This document shows, piece after piece, positions 14,700 through 25,140 of a stretch of 64,000 nt of DNA. This DNA comes from Penelope pileata (Eukaryota; Chordata; Aves; Galliformes; Cracidae): contig WBMW01001518.1 in assembly GCA_013396635.1 (NCBI GenBank), forward strand, positions 122,694 to 186,693, written 5' to 3'. The translations under genes were made by a program, and so were the position numbers. Under the pieces are notes generated by a model. That model was not told where the DNA came from and did no database searches. It saw nothing but the letters and a program-made list of their open reading frames with translations. Numbering within the stretch: position 1 is the first letter of the stretch; the number at the start of each line of letters is the position of its first letter.

Positions 14700-14785
14700 G
14701 AGGAACTGAGGCCAAGAGTGTTGATGTGACACACTCCAGGTTACCAGAAGAGTCGGTGGGAAAATGGAAATAGAATTCAACTGTG
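14700..14785 (+). repeat. MIR-like (CORE-SINE) fragment
   Basis: The stretch reads gaggaactgaggccaagag, then gtgacacactccaggttacc, then gtcggtgggaaaatggaaatagaattcaa. This follows the order of the 3' half of the mammalian-wide interspersed repeat consensus (aactgaggcacagag, gtgacttgcccaaggtcac, agtggcagagccgggattcgaa). Similarity is low, as expected for a copy older than the bird-mammal split, so the call is tentative. Confidence 0.5.
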
Positions 14786-15912
14786 GGATGAAAACTGTTT
14801 TGTGCTCTCCAGTAACACTGTTCTCTATTCAGAGGGGGCAAAAAATGACTTTCTGCTGTTTCTACCTGCCTCTAGTAATCAAAATGATCTTCTCCCAATG
14901 TTCACAGTCAAGAGGAGTCAGCAAGTGTCTGAAGAAAAGTTATGATCTGGAAAATAAGAGGTTGTTTTTCTTCAGGATGAAGGGAATTAAGTGAAACTGA
15001 AGCTTTCATCTGAGCTTCCCCCTGCTTTTTTTAAAATGGGTATAAATGTGTAATTTGACTAGGCAGTTACTATACAGCAACTTCAAACTGCAGCTTAAAA
15101 AAATACACTGAGTATCAAGGCCAGCAATGTGTTGATATAAAAGAAGTTACGTATGATGTTTAATAAAAAATGAACATTGCTCACCTTGTCATTCTGTCTT
15201 AAGCTCATTCCCTAGGAAACAAAAAAAAAAAAAACAAGTACTCAAAACAGGTGCCAGACCAGAAAGATGAAGAAATGAAGTTTATAAACAAGTGATAACC
15301 TGGGTACACCTTTTCCCACAGGAAAACAAGAAAAATTGAGCCTCCCTAACCAAATAGTTTCTAACACTCCTGCTACCTCGCTTGGAATACCACTGCATGC
15401 TAAGCAGCTTTCAGACAACAATTATCTTAAATAACAATTTATACTAGTAATCTAAAAGTTGAACTTTTCTCATGCATTTTGTATACCTACGTCACTGATA
15501 TACCAGACAATCCTTTTTGATTTGTCAAATAGCATCTTTGGTATGGAATTTACTCAGAGAATATAAACGTCACAAAAGTGGTATTTATACACAAACATAT
15601 GCTCCTGCTCACAGCTGCCTACCTGAAAATTTTGAAGCCAGGTTACTTCAAAGCTGTCCCTGGCTGGTATTAGAAATAGTTCCAAAGCACTGCAAATTTC
15701 AATAACAGATGCAAAGCTCACTTTACAGTAGTGGTGTCTCCAAAGTGAGAGACTCAACAATTTCATCCAACAAAAAGTTTATTGCATTTGAAATCACTCA
15801 ACAAACTGAGTTTTCTTAGCATGATAGATAAAATGAGCTAAGGGTATGGAATTTAGGTATTCTCTTCTGAAATTATGGGTGTTGCATTTTATTCATATGT
15901 GCATATCTGCCT

Positions 15913-15947
15913 ATTCCTATACAATTCCTGTACAATTGTATAGGAAT
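15913..15947. repeat. perfect 14-base inverted repeat, 7-base spacer
   Basis: The left arm attcctatacaatt (15913-15926) and the right arm aattgtataggaat (15934-15947) are exact reverse complements separated by cctgtac. As RNA it would form a stable hairpin within the GABRG3 intron. No known element ends with these arms as far as I can tell. Confidence 0.9.
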
Positions 15948-18772
15948 ATAAAACTCTATCATCTTGTGCACTTTTTTCTCTTTGCTCTCTGTATGTGTCC
16001 TCATAAAATTCAATATTTCAAAACTTGTGACTACATGTCAGATATGAAATTGATAGACTAGAGAGAACTTTTATTATTTCAAAATCTCATTCTTTGTTTA
16101 TGGTCTGAGCTGGAATCCAAGTCTAAGCCTCAACTTAAATGAAGAATGATTCTTTTATATTGGATGTCATGTCATGAAAATATTTTATATAAATAATAGA
16201 AATAAAAACCTGTTTGTTTTACCTTTGGATGTTTCCACCTACATGCTCAGCCTCATGCCCTTTATATAATATGAAATGTGACATATAATCCAGCAAGTAT
16301 GATGATTTGTGATAATCTCAAGCTTTCCTTTTCCCAAGGTTTTGTATTCTGATAGCAAAACATGACTCATTGTCAAGGTGATTGAGGATGAACACTAATA
16401 GTTTCACAAGAAAAATAATATTATTCCATTGCTGTGTCTTTAAATTTAGTGGAACCTATTTTGCTTCAGTCATCTAAAATCAGTCTGTAGTCACCCAAAA
16501 TTCCATGATCCTGCATCAGTGAGGTGTAGACAACACAATTTACTGAACTGATTTTGCTTAGTTCTGAGCTAGAGCTTCAAGGTTTTCAGTCTTGAGCATG
16601 ATTCAGGTGGGATTTCACATTCAGGCTTAAGAAACTCATGTAGGACTCAAGCTTGAGTTGAGGACTTCTATCCTTAAGCACAGAGGCCAATGGCTATTTT
16701 TTCTTTCACTTCTCTGCCTTCCTTTCCATAGTCATTTTGGCAGCTGGTCGTCGTTACAGATACCTGCACACTACTTTGTCATAAATAATACGAAGTTATA
16801 CCCCAATTTCACTAAAAATAGAGGGAAAATAGTACATTATTAATACGGCATTCCAAAGAAAAATTGCAGACTTTTCCAAAACGTCTTCTGAGTTTTACCA
16901 GCTTTTTTTCCCATTCACTTCTTCGTTTGTTTTTGTTTTTTTTTTTTACCTTTTAATAGAAGAAGTATCCTAAGTACTCTGAGATATTATCATGGGATAA
17001 GAGGGAGATGAGAACTTGCACTTGTGTCCAGGTAAAAAACACACTATTTATTATGTTGGAATATAAAGACTATAGATTTTGAGGAATTTTTTGAAAGCAA
17101 TAAAATAGCTGAGAGCTGATGCATGTAAATATGGCACTGCAAAGGATAGATTTATGTTAGAAAACCAAATGGAGGTTAGAAAGTATTAAAGAACTTCATT
17201 TCACATTGTAGAGTTTGAATGCAGTTCTTCTGAAGTTAGTGCCTTGAAGGCCTGAGACATGGTCATACAGAAAGACAAAGTAGTTTATAGCTAGTAAGTG
17301 TCAAATCAAGGCTAGTGAACCAACACCTTTTGCAGCTGGACATCTTTGCAGTTGGCTACTGTGATGAATGCATGGAATTTGTCTCTGGAGCTTTGAAAAG
17401 GATCACCTAGCTACAGAGCTGTTGTTGAGGGATTGGGAGAGGTTACTGGATCATGGCAGCCACATTGGGTTGTGTTTTTTCTGCAACGTGTTTTTCTTTT
17501 TTGTGTTTCTATTTGTTATTTGTTGTAAGTGAACATCCGGGCCCACACAATATTCTGCATTTTGGCTCTCCCAGAGACTTCCTGGTGGTTTGAGTGGGGT
17601 GGCTTATTCTTGTGAACTGTTGTAGTTTCTATCAAGTGCTAAAAATCAGAGGTGGGCATTCTTTTGCGAAGAGAAAGTAGTCAAAAGTAATACACATGTA
17701 CTTCTTTCTCTCCAGAGTGCCATTTGTGGGAAGTAATTTTACTATAAGGCATAATTTAAATTATCCCCTGCCATTTCAAACACTGTGTACCATTGCAAAA
17801 TAACACTTTAACTATAAAAAGAAAGATTACCTTACAGTTATGTCATTTTTAGAGCAGGCTCTCTCTTGAGACTTATTTGAGTGAAAGCTTTATTTTTCTT
17901 TCCAAGTCATTGAGGAGTTTTATTTTTTCCTATCAGAAGGCTTGCAGTTCAAAACAAATGATTAAATGCATCAGTCCAAAGTGGGAATGAAAAGACATCT
18001 ATTGCTGTGGAATGAACACAAATGATATGAATTACCCCAGCAGTCAAATAACTGACACCCCATAGACTTCATTCTAATCCTGGTTTTATTGTTTCAGGAT
18101 ATTTCATTCTAAGTAATCTTGATTATATTCATTATTACTATATCAATCTAAGATATGATGCTTTGTAAGATAATTGAAAAGGCTATTTCCATTAAGGTTG
18201 CATCTGGAGTTCGTATGAGAGTCTGTTTTCCCTTACTCAGAAAGAAAATAACAGTGGAGCACTCCCAAGGAAGCAGCAATGTGAAAATGTGTTTTCAAAA
18301 TTCATAATCAGACCTTTGCAGCTAAAGTTCTTTTCTTTTTTCTCCTTTTTATTTTGAGCACAAGATTTTTCACAAGAACAGTATTGCTGTGAAAAGCACA
18401 ATGTTTCCTTCTATATTTTCTAGGGGTTTTGTTTTGTTTGTTTATATTAATTGTTCTGGGTTCCATATCTTTAGCTTTTATACTTTTCTTAAAAAATGTT
18501 TAAGGAGATGAGGAAAAGCATACTGAGTGGCATGGCAACCTTGGTTTTGAAAAGACAAATGTAAACAGCTGGGGAAATCTTTGTTTATTCAATGCTTCTG
18601 GCTCTACTGTTGTTATTTTTCATTATTTTTTATACTACTAGATAAATCTAATGAGTTTCTTTTGATTATTTGGGTAGACTTTGGCCCTCTGATGTGCACT
18701 TTAGCTTCCAAAGATTTTTCTATGACTGCAGAAATGATGCTGTGTAAAATTAAATCCAGTTTTTCTCTTCAG

Positions 18773-18969
18773 GCATTACTACAGTATTGACCATGACAAC
18801 TTTGAGCACCATTGCAAGAAAGTCATTACCTCGTGTTTCCTATGTCACCGCTATGGATTTGTTTGTGACTGTATGCTTTCTATTTGTATTTGCTGCTCTG
18901 ATGGAGTATGCAACCCTCAACTACTACTCCAGTTGCAGGAAACCAAACTGTACTAAGAAGAAAAAGTCG
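18773..18969 (+). CDS. GABRG3: GABRG3 exon: M2, M3 and start of M3-M4 loop
   Basis: This 197-base exon encodes 65 full codons after completing the shared Gly codon. Residues 1-20 (ITTVLTMTTLSTIARKSLPR) are the pore-lining M2 helix and the M2-M3 linker that couples GABA binding to gating. VSYVTAMDLFVTVCFLFVFA and the next few residues form M3, ending at MEYATLNYY. The last part (SSCRKPNCTKKKKS) starts the cytoplasmic M3-M4 loop. LPRVSY (Arg where gamma-1 and gamma-2 have Lys) and the TLNYYSSCRKP tail mark gamma-3. The acceptor is ttttctcttcag and the donor gtaaga, leaving phase 0. The loop residues differ from mammalian gamma-3 (TTTKKTTS) by being more lysine-rich. It splices to 22644, possibly through the mini-exon at 20249. 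Confidence 0.97.
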
Positions 18970-20248
18970 GTAAGATGAGAGTGTTTTAGTTTATTTTCAA
19001 GACTGTGCCTCAGAGGGCAGAGACTCATTCAGTGACATCTTGTAATCTCCTGATACTCCACTCTTCGCAGCTTTTCACAATTCATGGTGTGTTTTGTCCT
19101 GAAAGATGATGTAAGGTAGTTACCTGGAGGTCTGTTCCCAGCAGAAGCAACCTGCTGACAGAAGCTCTGCCCATGTGTCTTTTGTCCTCCTGCTACTTTG
19201 CTAGTAGTCACAAAGGACATCACTGAAACAGGCTTCGTGGCTTGTTATACAATCCTATACACATCAATGTATATTCAAATACATCCACTATCTCGTGTCT
19301 TCACAGGTCTAGAAATATTTATGAACTTTAAAAACGAGATTTCATTCTTTATGTTGGAAACCAGCAATTGCTTTTAGCCCAATGCACAAAAGCTCCTACA
19401 TACAAAACGGAGGAGGGCACTTACAAAGGATTTATACATGGTTACATTTTTGGACAAAAAGACCCTTCCAAGAGTAATACACACAAACTTTTTACATGTA
19501 GTCATTTAAAACAAGAATCCAAAGTCAAATAGAAGAAATGTGGAGGAGGAAACTGAAGAAAAAGAAGGCTAAATACAAGGAATAATAGATCAGGAGGTAG
19601 AAGAGGATTGAAACAAAAGCTATAGAAAGTGATTGAATGAAGAACTAATGGAGGAAAAGATTTAGCTAATATGGAATTAGAGAAAGCCTAGAAACCCATA
19701 AACTTAGTCAATGAAAACTCCATTAAACCTCTAATAGCTATTTGTAAAAATGCATTGCACAAGAAAGGCAAAAGAAGAGTGTTACCAAAATAAATTTATG
19801 AGACAATCAAAATGAACTTGCTAATGATCAAACTGAAATTGCTATCCTATAGAGAGACTGAATGAAAAAGTCATTAGTATCTTTGTGAGAAGGATGTACT
19901 TCTAGATGTGAAAGAAGACGAGGGAAAACATGCAACATTGATGGTATTTAAGTTAACACATGAAGAAATCCTTAGTCAGCTATTGTTTGCTAAATTACAA
20001 AAAAAGAAAAAAGAAAAAAAAGGTTGCATAAGGACTCAAAGTGGATGGAAACTAGTTGCACCCCCTCTTGGGGTTTCATGCAGTTTTAAAGAGTGCAGAA
20101 TATCACACTAAATGAATTGAATGCTCAGTATGAAGTTTTATGGAGAAATGCACTTAAAGGTTTTAAGAAATGGTATTGAACATTAAATGCATATGAAGCA
20201 ATAATTATGTTTTTTTTCTGAATAATTTTTTTGTTATCTTTGTTTAAG

Positions 20249-20278
20249 CTACCTGATGTCAGTTTTGGTCATGTGATG
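20249..20278 (+). CDS. GABRG3: candidate 30-base GABRG3 mini-exon in the cytoplasmic loop
   Basis: A 30-base segment preceded by a T-rich tract ending tgtttaag and followed by a full consensus donor gtaagt. It is open in the frame required by the flanking exons, which are both phase 0, and would add LPDVSFGHVM between KKKKS and NYSVLDM. This is exactly the loop position where gamma-2 carries its 24-base optional exon. Mammalian gamma-3 also has about 20 extra residues here, beginning LLHPDSSRW, with which L-P-D-x-S aligns loosely. No other segment in this intron combines both splice signals and an open frame as well. Seen: the signals and frame. Inferred: exon use, probably alternative. Confidence 0.55.
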
Positions 20279-21410
20279 GTAAGTAGACTATTTTGTTCTC
20301 TGATAACAATGGCAGCTTGAATGTATGGTTGACATTTATTTGCAATAATTCCTGGGAAAGCTGTAATGCTATGTCATGCTTTACCCTGACTTCACTATAA
20401 ATACTGTTTTGCTTTTTTGTTAAAAGGTCAGATTGTTTTTGGCTGTGGTAGAGGAACGTAGCTGCCTCTTTCTCTAAGAATTTATCAAATGATTTTGAAG
20501 GGAGAAGGGTCAAGTAGAAATGTTGTGTGCTATTTTTACCTAGGAATTTTGTCTGTCTGCTTTATGTAATACTACACTTTTTCATTACGTTTTAATAAAA
20601 AGTAATAAGCACAAGTCCTATCATAAACGTATATGGAGTTTTAACTAATGAGTTTTGAAGAACATAATTCATTTATGTATACCTGTAAAATCTTTAGCAA
20701 ACTTTCAGATGGATTTTCAAATAATTTAGACACAGTTAGAAGTGTGTTAAAGCTGTATCTATAAATAGAACTAATTTTATTCCCCAAATTTCCAGATAAA
20801 AGTATTTGATTAAGTACAGCTGTAATAAAGTTTAAACAGAGCACCCAATTGTCTCTAATTTGTGTGAAATCTGAAACTGTAATACATACCATAATATACA
20901 TATATATAAAGGACACAGAGGATCAGTTCATCAGCTAGTTGGATGATCTTCCCAGCTATCGAATACAAACAAGAACAAGGATAGAACTAAAAAACTACAT
21001 TCACATTTCTTCATTTTTTGTATGCCGAAGTGTATAATTTACAAATATTAGCTCTATGGTACTAGTTTACCTTCTACAAAAAATGTTATATGCTTTATAA
21101 TTGTTTTTGAATAAGTTCACTGATGCATTTAAAGAGCTCATAGCATTGAAAATCTTCATGTTGACAATGAATGTCTTATAGGAGGTATTGCACTTGTATA
21201 CTTCCTGCTGCTGTCATTCCTTGGAAAGAATTTTCTTAAAGTTCTAGTCAATAAGGCACATTGAGTGGTTAGTGGCAGTTTTGTTTTTGCAATTAAAAAC
21301 AAAAAAAGAAATACAATTAAAATGCTACTAGGACTCATTACTCTTACACCTAGTCAGTCTGATCTGCTTCGAATTTACCTGCAGCTTTTCCAAGTTTTTT
21401 ACTCTCTCTT

Positions 21411-21434
21411 TTCCTAATGTTAAGACATTAGGAA
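21411..21434. repeat. 10-base inverted repeat with a third partial copy
   Basis: Arms ttcctaatgt and acattaggaa are separated by taag, and tcctaatgt occurs again right after (21437-21445). A small intronic hairpin of unknown meaning. Confidence 0.85.
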
Positions 21435-21789
21435 TGTCCTAATGTTTCTAATATTGAGGAGGAGTTTAAGTGTCAAAAATTTGCATGTTCAAATTACTAC
21501 AGAAGCTGTATGACATAAGTCTCTTACTCTCAGGATATCTGTTTTTGCCAGCCTTGTAGTAATGCCACCTAAAAGGTGAAAATTTAGTAATCTCAGTAAA
21601 CATTAATTAATCTTAGTTCAGGTAATCCCACCTCTCATTTTATCAAGCTTGTTTTAACACAGCATCTGAAATGCCTTACCCAAGGCACCTGAAAAATGCC
21701 TTACCTTGGCATATCTCTCAGGTGGTGCTGAGATGGTGTCTGCTGTATGTATACTGCTCTCCTGCCAACCCCTGCTCAGCAGGACTCGC

Positions 21790-21953
21790 AGGACTTACAG
21801 GCTGGAGAAGAAGGCTCATTAAGTTCAACAAAGAGAAGTACAAAGTCTTGGGGAAGAACAACAGCAGGCATCAGTACGTGCTGGGGTCCACCCAGCCAGA
21901 AAGTAGCTTTGCAGAAAAGGGCCTTGGGGTTCTTGTTGACACCAAGTAGAACA
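21790..21953 (+). mobile_element. CR1 retroposon fragment (reverse transcriptase 3' part), sense
   Basis: Translation in frame gives IKFNKEKYKVLGKNNSRHQY, then VLGSTQPESSFAEKGLGVLVDTK. This is the typical C-terminal part of the CR1 non-LTR reverse transcriptase ORF (FNKEKCKVLHLGRNN, QYMLGA, ESSFAEKDLGVLVDTKLNMS). The copy is broken: a few residues are missing after KVL and a stop follows DTK. It ends abruptly where an opposite-strand CR1 begins, so its 3' end was either cut by that insertion or lost. Confidence 0.9.
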
Positions 21954-21954
21954 C

Positions 21955-22375
21955 ACAATCACAGAATCATTTAGGTTGGAAAAAACCCTTAAGACCAAGT
22001 CCAACTATGAACCTAACAGCACCAAGTCCACCAAGTCTGCTAAGAAACCCCAGATCCCTTAGCCACTCCTCGTATGTTTTTTTAATCTAGTCCCTTTAGT
22101 GGCTTTGCTGCTGTTCTCTGTATGTGCTCTAGCAGCTCCATATCTTTCTGGTAGTGAGGGGCCGAAAGCTAAAAACAATATTCAGGGTCCAGTCTCACCA
22201 GTGCTAAGTACAGAGGGACAATCACTTCCCTTGTACTGCTGACCACACCATTTGTGATGCAGACCAGGATGCCATTGGCCTTCTTGGCAACTTTGGCACA
22301 CTGCTAGCTCATTTCCAGCTGGCTATCAAACAGCATTTTAAAATCCTGTACTGAAATTGTAGCTATTTGTTGAGA
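21955..22375 (-). mobile_element. CR1 retroposon fragment, antisense, with intact 3' end
   Basis: The + strand begins aatcacagaatcatttaggttggaaaa, the reverse complement of the CR1 3' terminus, followed by agaccaagtccaactatgaa and other CR1 3' UTR words. Further right, gatgcagaccaggatgccattggccttcttggcaactttggcacactgctagctcatttccagctggctatcaaacagc is the antisense of the CR1 ORF2 end. The copy is truncated at its 5' side near 22375, as CR1 copies usually are. It lies about 270 bases before the terminal GABRG3 exon. Confidence 0.92.
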
Positions 22376-22643
22376 AATGTATCTGTTTTTATAAATCGTG
22401 GTAAGTTTAAGAGGTAGCGAATGCAACTTATTTAACTTACCACTCCACAGCCTCTCTGGAAATTCATCTGATAAGGCATCCTTTGAGGGAAAGAAAGGTG
22501 GTCCCTGAATTTAGAATTCCTAATAGTGTTTAGATCTTATTCCCAGCTCATCTTTCATGTCTCCTGTAATTTTTCATGTGATTATTAATTGTGCAACATC
22601 CCTAAGAGTTTATCATATTGTTGGTTTCTTTTTCTCTCCTCAG

Positions 22644-22922
22644 AATTATTCTGTACTCGATATGAGACCACCAACTACGGTCATCACATTGAACAATGCC
22701 ATGTATTGGCAAGAATTTGAAGAGGCATGTGTCTATGAATGTCTGGATGGGAAAGACTGTCAGAGTTTTTTCTGTTGTTATGAAGAATGTAAATCAGGCT
22801 CGTGGAGGAGAGGACGGATTCACATAGACATCTTAGAACTGGACTCTTACTCTAGGGTCTTTTTTCCTACATCCTTCCTGCTGTTTAACCTGGTCTACTG
22901 GGTTGGATACCTCTATCTTTAA
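22644..22922 (+). CDS. GABRG3: GABRG3 terminal coding exon: M3-M4 loop, M4 and stop
   Basis: It encodes the last 92 residues of gamma-3 and a TAA stop (22920-22922). It starts NYSVLDMRPPTTVITLNN and continues YWQEFEEACVYECLDGKDCQ. The cysteine-rich SFFCCYEECKSGSWRRG follows, then RIHIDILELDSYSRVFFPTS and M4 (FLLFNLVYWVGYLYL) at the very C-terminus. The sequence is close to human gamma-3 over its whole length and unlike gamma-1 or gamma-2 in the loop. In gamma-2 the equivalent cysteine cluster is palmitoylated and helps place receptors at synapses; the same role here is inferred. The acceptor tttctctcctcag gives phase 0, matching the donors at 18970 and 20279. The open frame extends upstream to an ATG at 22557, but that part is intron. 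Confidence 0.97.
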   Translation, partial: NYSVLDMRPPTTVITLNNAMYWQEFEEACVYECLDGKDCQSFFCCYEECKSGSWRRGRIHIDILELDSYSRVFFPTSFLLFNLVYWVGYLYL

Positions 22923-23490
22923 AAGTTGCCTGTAGTGGTGAAGACTGCTGTGTTTTCACATTATGGAGGGATAGTGGAAGTGCAGAAGAAGCGAAGGACA
23001 TGGTCAGATTCATCACAAATTATAAAGGCCACATTAATCACAGAGCCTGATGAAGAATTTTAATATTTAATTGCCTGAAAAGGAAAAACATGGAAGAATT
23101 CTCTCCTTACTGCTATTCATTTTAAGGAAAAGATTCTTTCAAAATTCAGCTGAATTTGTAGTGTAAGCGATGTTTATGAATAATTATTGCATATTATAAT
23201 TCTTACTATTCTCCCTTGGCATAGAAGCTATACACAATTCAGGCAAAGGTTAAGTATGCCATTTTTGTTCTTCATTCTCATACTTTCTTCAAAATGCTAC
23301 CATATCCCTGAGGCTCAGAGCAACATATGCTGGCATTAGCAAATAAGCTAAAGCCAATGAAACCACTTATTTGTATTTAAAGTTCCTTGAGCTATGTCTC
23401 ACTGGTTCTGGGAAATATTTTCTGTATGATCTCCTTGCTATAGAGAAACCGCCAAAAGACAGTAATAAATGTCTCTGGTGGGATCAAAAC
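22923..23490 (+). other. GABRG3: GABRG3 3' UTR, end uncertain
   Basis: Sequence after the stop codon with no further coding potential in frame. The first canonical AATAAA is at 23464-23469, followed by a TG-rich stretch (tgtctctggtggg). A weaker ATTAAA occurs at 24125-24130. The transcript end is placed after the first signal only provisionally; the UTR may run on. Confidence 0.45.
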
Positions 23491-25076
23491 AGGGAAGTTA
23501 CTTTCTGCAAAGGTCTGGGATTCATGGAATTAGCCACTTTTAACTTGAGGTAAAAAGAACAGTAGTATTTTGATATAAATATAAACTTGCCTATCTCTGA
23601 GGCAGCTGTAGGCATAACTTCTACAGTTTTTCAAGCTTTTAACTGTATTTTTTATGACTGGTTAAACACAGGATGGTCGTTGATTTCTAAAGTACTTCTA
23701 CTTGAAGCAGGACAAGATTCCTGCTTGTTTGTGTCATTGTAGCAGATCACAGTTGATAGGCCATGAGTAAAAATCACTATATAATAGCACTAGTAATATG
23801 TGACTTTCTTCAGATTGCAGTGTACTAAGAAGTGCTTGCATTCTTATGCATTCTTATTTTTTCTCTCTGTGCTATTTTACAAAATTAAAAAAAAACATGA
23901 GTGCCAAAGGACATTTTTTTTTCTTCCATAAAGTTAAATATTGCAGACGTTTTTGTTCCCTGGATCTGACCTGAAGAGTCAATACTTTTTTGAAAACTCA
24001 GCTATCACCCTTGGATTAAACATGGAATAGTGGCCACATGTAGCAAAGGTTGTTTTGATTTTTCCTGAACTATCAACTCCATTTTAGTCTAGAAACCTAT
24101 TTTGTGTTTTTCAAACTTTTGACCATTAAAATCTTAAACTACTCATTTTTTTCAAAAATATTTTTGCATTGTTTAACTAAATTAATTCTACAGACTGTCT
24201 TGATAATTGTTATTAAGCAAACAAAACAGATTATGAAAGATAGATAGCAGTGACTTTTCACTATGCTTTTGATGGCAAATAGTTACAAATGGTTAAAGGT
24301 AAAACACACCTAAAAACTAATGTACTTTTTTTCTCTTCTGAAAGACTTGATACTTTTTTTCTCACCTCAAAAAAAAAAAAAAGTTTCTTCCACATAATAT
24401 TTGAAAGAAAAGTGAAAGAAAAGAAAGAATAAAAGAATAGTAGATTTGATTGAAGAGCCTTTCCTTTTCTCATCAGAAGGAAAATCCTGAAAAGAAGCAG
24501 AAACTAATGCAATGGTAATTATAAAAGAACAGAAATACTGTCATGTTCTTTGGAACATCACTGTCTGTCATTGCTGTTTCTCCATTTCCAGTGAATTTTT
24601 AATTGAGAAAAATTACTAATAAGAAAGATAAATGCAGTTTGTCTTCTGTTTTTCACTTGTCTAAAGTATCAGAGACTAGAGCTGGATTTAGATGGGGGAG
24701 GGGAACTACTTGTCTAAAGACTGAGAACATTCAAATTAGAAAGAAAGAGAAGAAATATTTGTAGGCAAGCCTTATTTTTTTTTGCAAAACCTCTGATGAC
24801 CTTCTCATTTTAAAATACATCTTGAAGCTTTTGATGACTCTCAGTAGCAAATTACTCTGTAGAACTATTACTCTGTAAACCTCTGTGTCCTGCCTTGAAA
24901 GTGTGGCTTTCGTTTAAGGATGAGAGTTATATTTTCAGTAGTGCTAGAAGGACATTGAACTGAATTTGAATATCCTGATCTTTAATTACAATTTAATCAA
25001 CAACAGCCATCTGTTTTATAAAAATAATAGTAATGTCTGAAGCCTAAATAAGAGTTTGGGAGCAGTTATCCTTTGG

Positions 25077-25140
25077 GGGCCTGATCCTGCAAAACCCTTC
25101 CGCAGTCAGTTGATTTTAGTGGGAGTATTTACACAGATGA
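25077..25140. repeat. ancient amniote palindrome-type repeat, partial
   Basis: The words gggcctgatcctgcaaaaccc and tcagttgattttagtgggagtattta match the arm and centre of an old interspersed repeat common in turtles, crocodiles and birds (gggcctgatcctgcaaag, then cccattgacttcaatgggag, in a long palindrome). Only one arm and part of the centre remain. The family name is not certain to me. Confidence 0.6.

Larger units (their letters stand above)
10613..18772 (+). other. GABRG3: GABRG3 intron between M1 and M2/M3 exons
   Basis: An 8.2 kb intron bounded by a gtaagt donor and a pyrimidine-rich ttttctcttcag acceptor. It interrupts the codon for the glycine just before the pore-lining M2 residues. 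Apart from a weak MIR-like fragment (14700-14785) and a perfect 14-base inverted repeat (15913-15947), I see only unique AT-rich sequence and short chance reading frames. No antisense gene is visible. Confidence 0.9.
18970..22643 (+). other. GABRG3: GABRG3 last intron (within the M3-M4 loop)
   Basis: A 3.7 kb phase-0 intron. It holds the candidate mini-exon (20249-20278), a short perfect inverted repeat (21411-21434) and two CR1 fragments in opposite orientation (about 21790-22375). The acceptor, at the end of a long tttctttttctctcctcag tract, is strong. The rest is AT-rich unique sequence. Confidence 0.88.

Noticed and set aside
17230..17325. Possible third MIR-like fragment (agctagtaagtgtcaaatca)
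   Set aside because: Only about 30 bases fit the consensus and the upstream part does not align in order.
22557..22643. Upstream extension of the terminal GABRG3 frame to an ATG
   Set aside because: It is the intron's end including the polypyrimidine tract; the acceptor at 22641-22643 defines the exon start.
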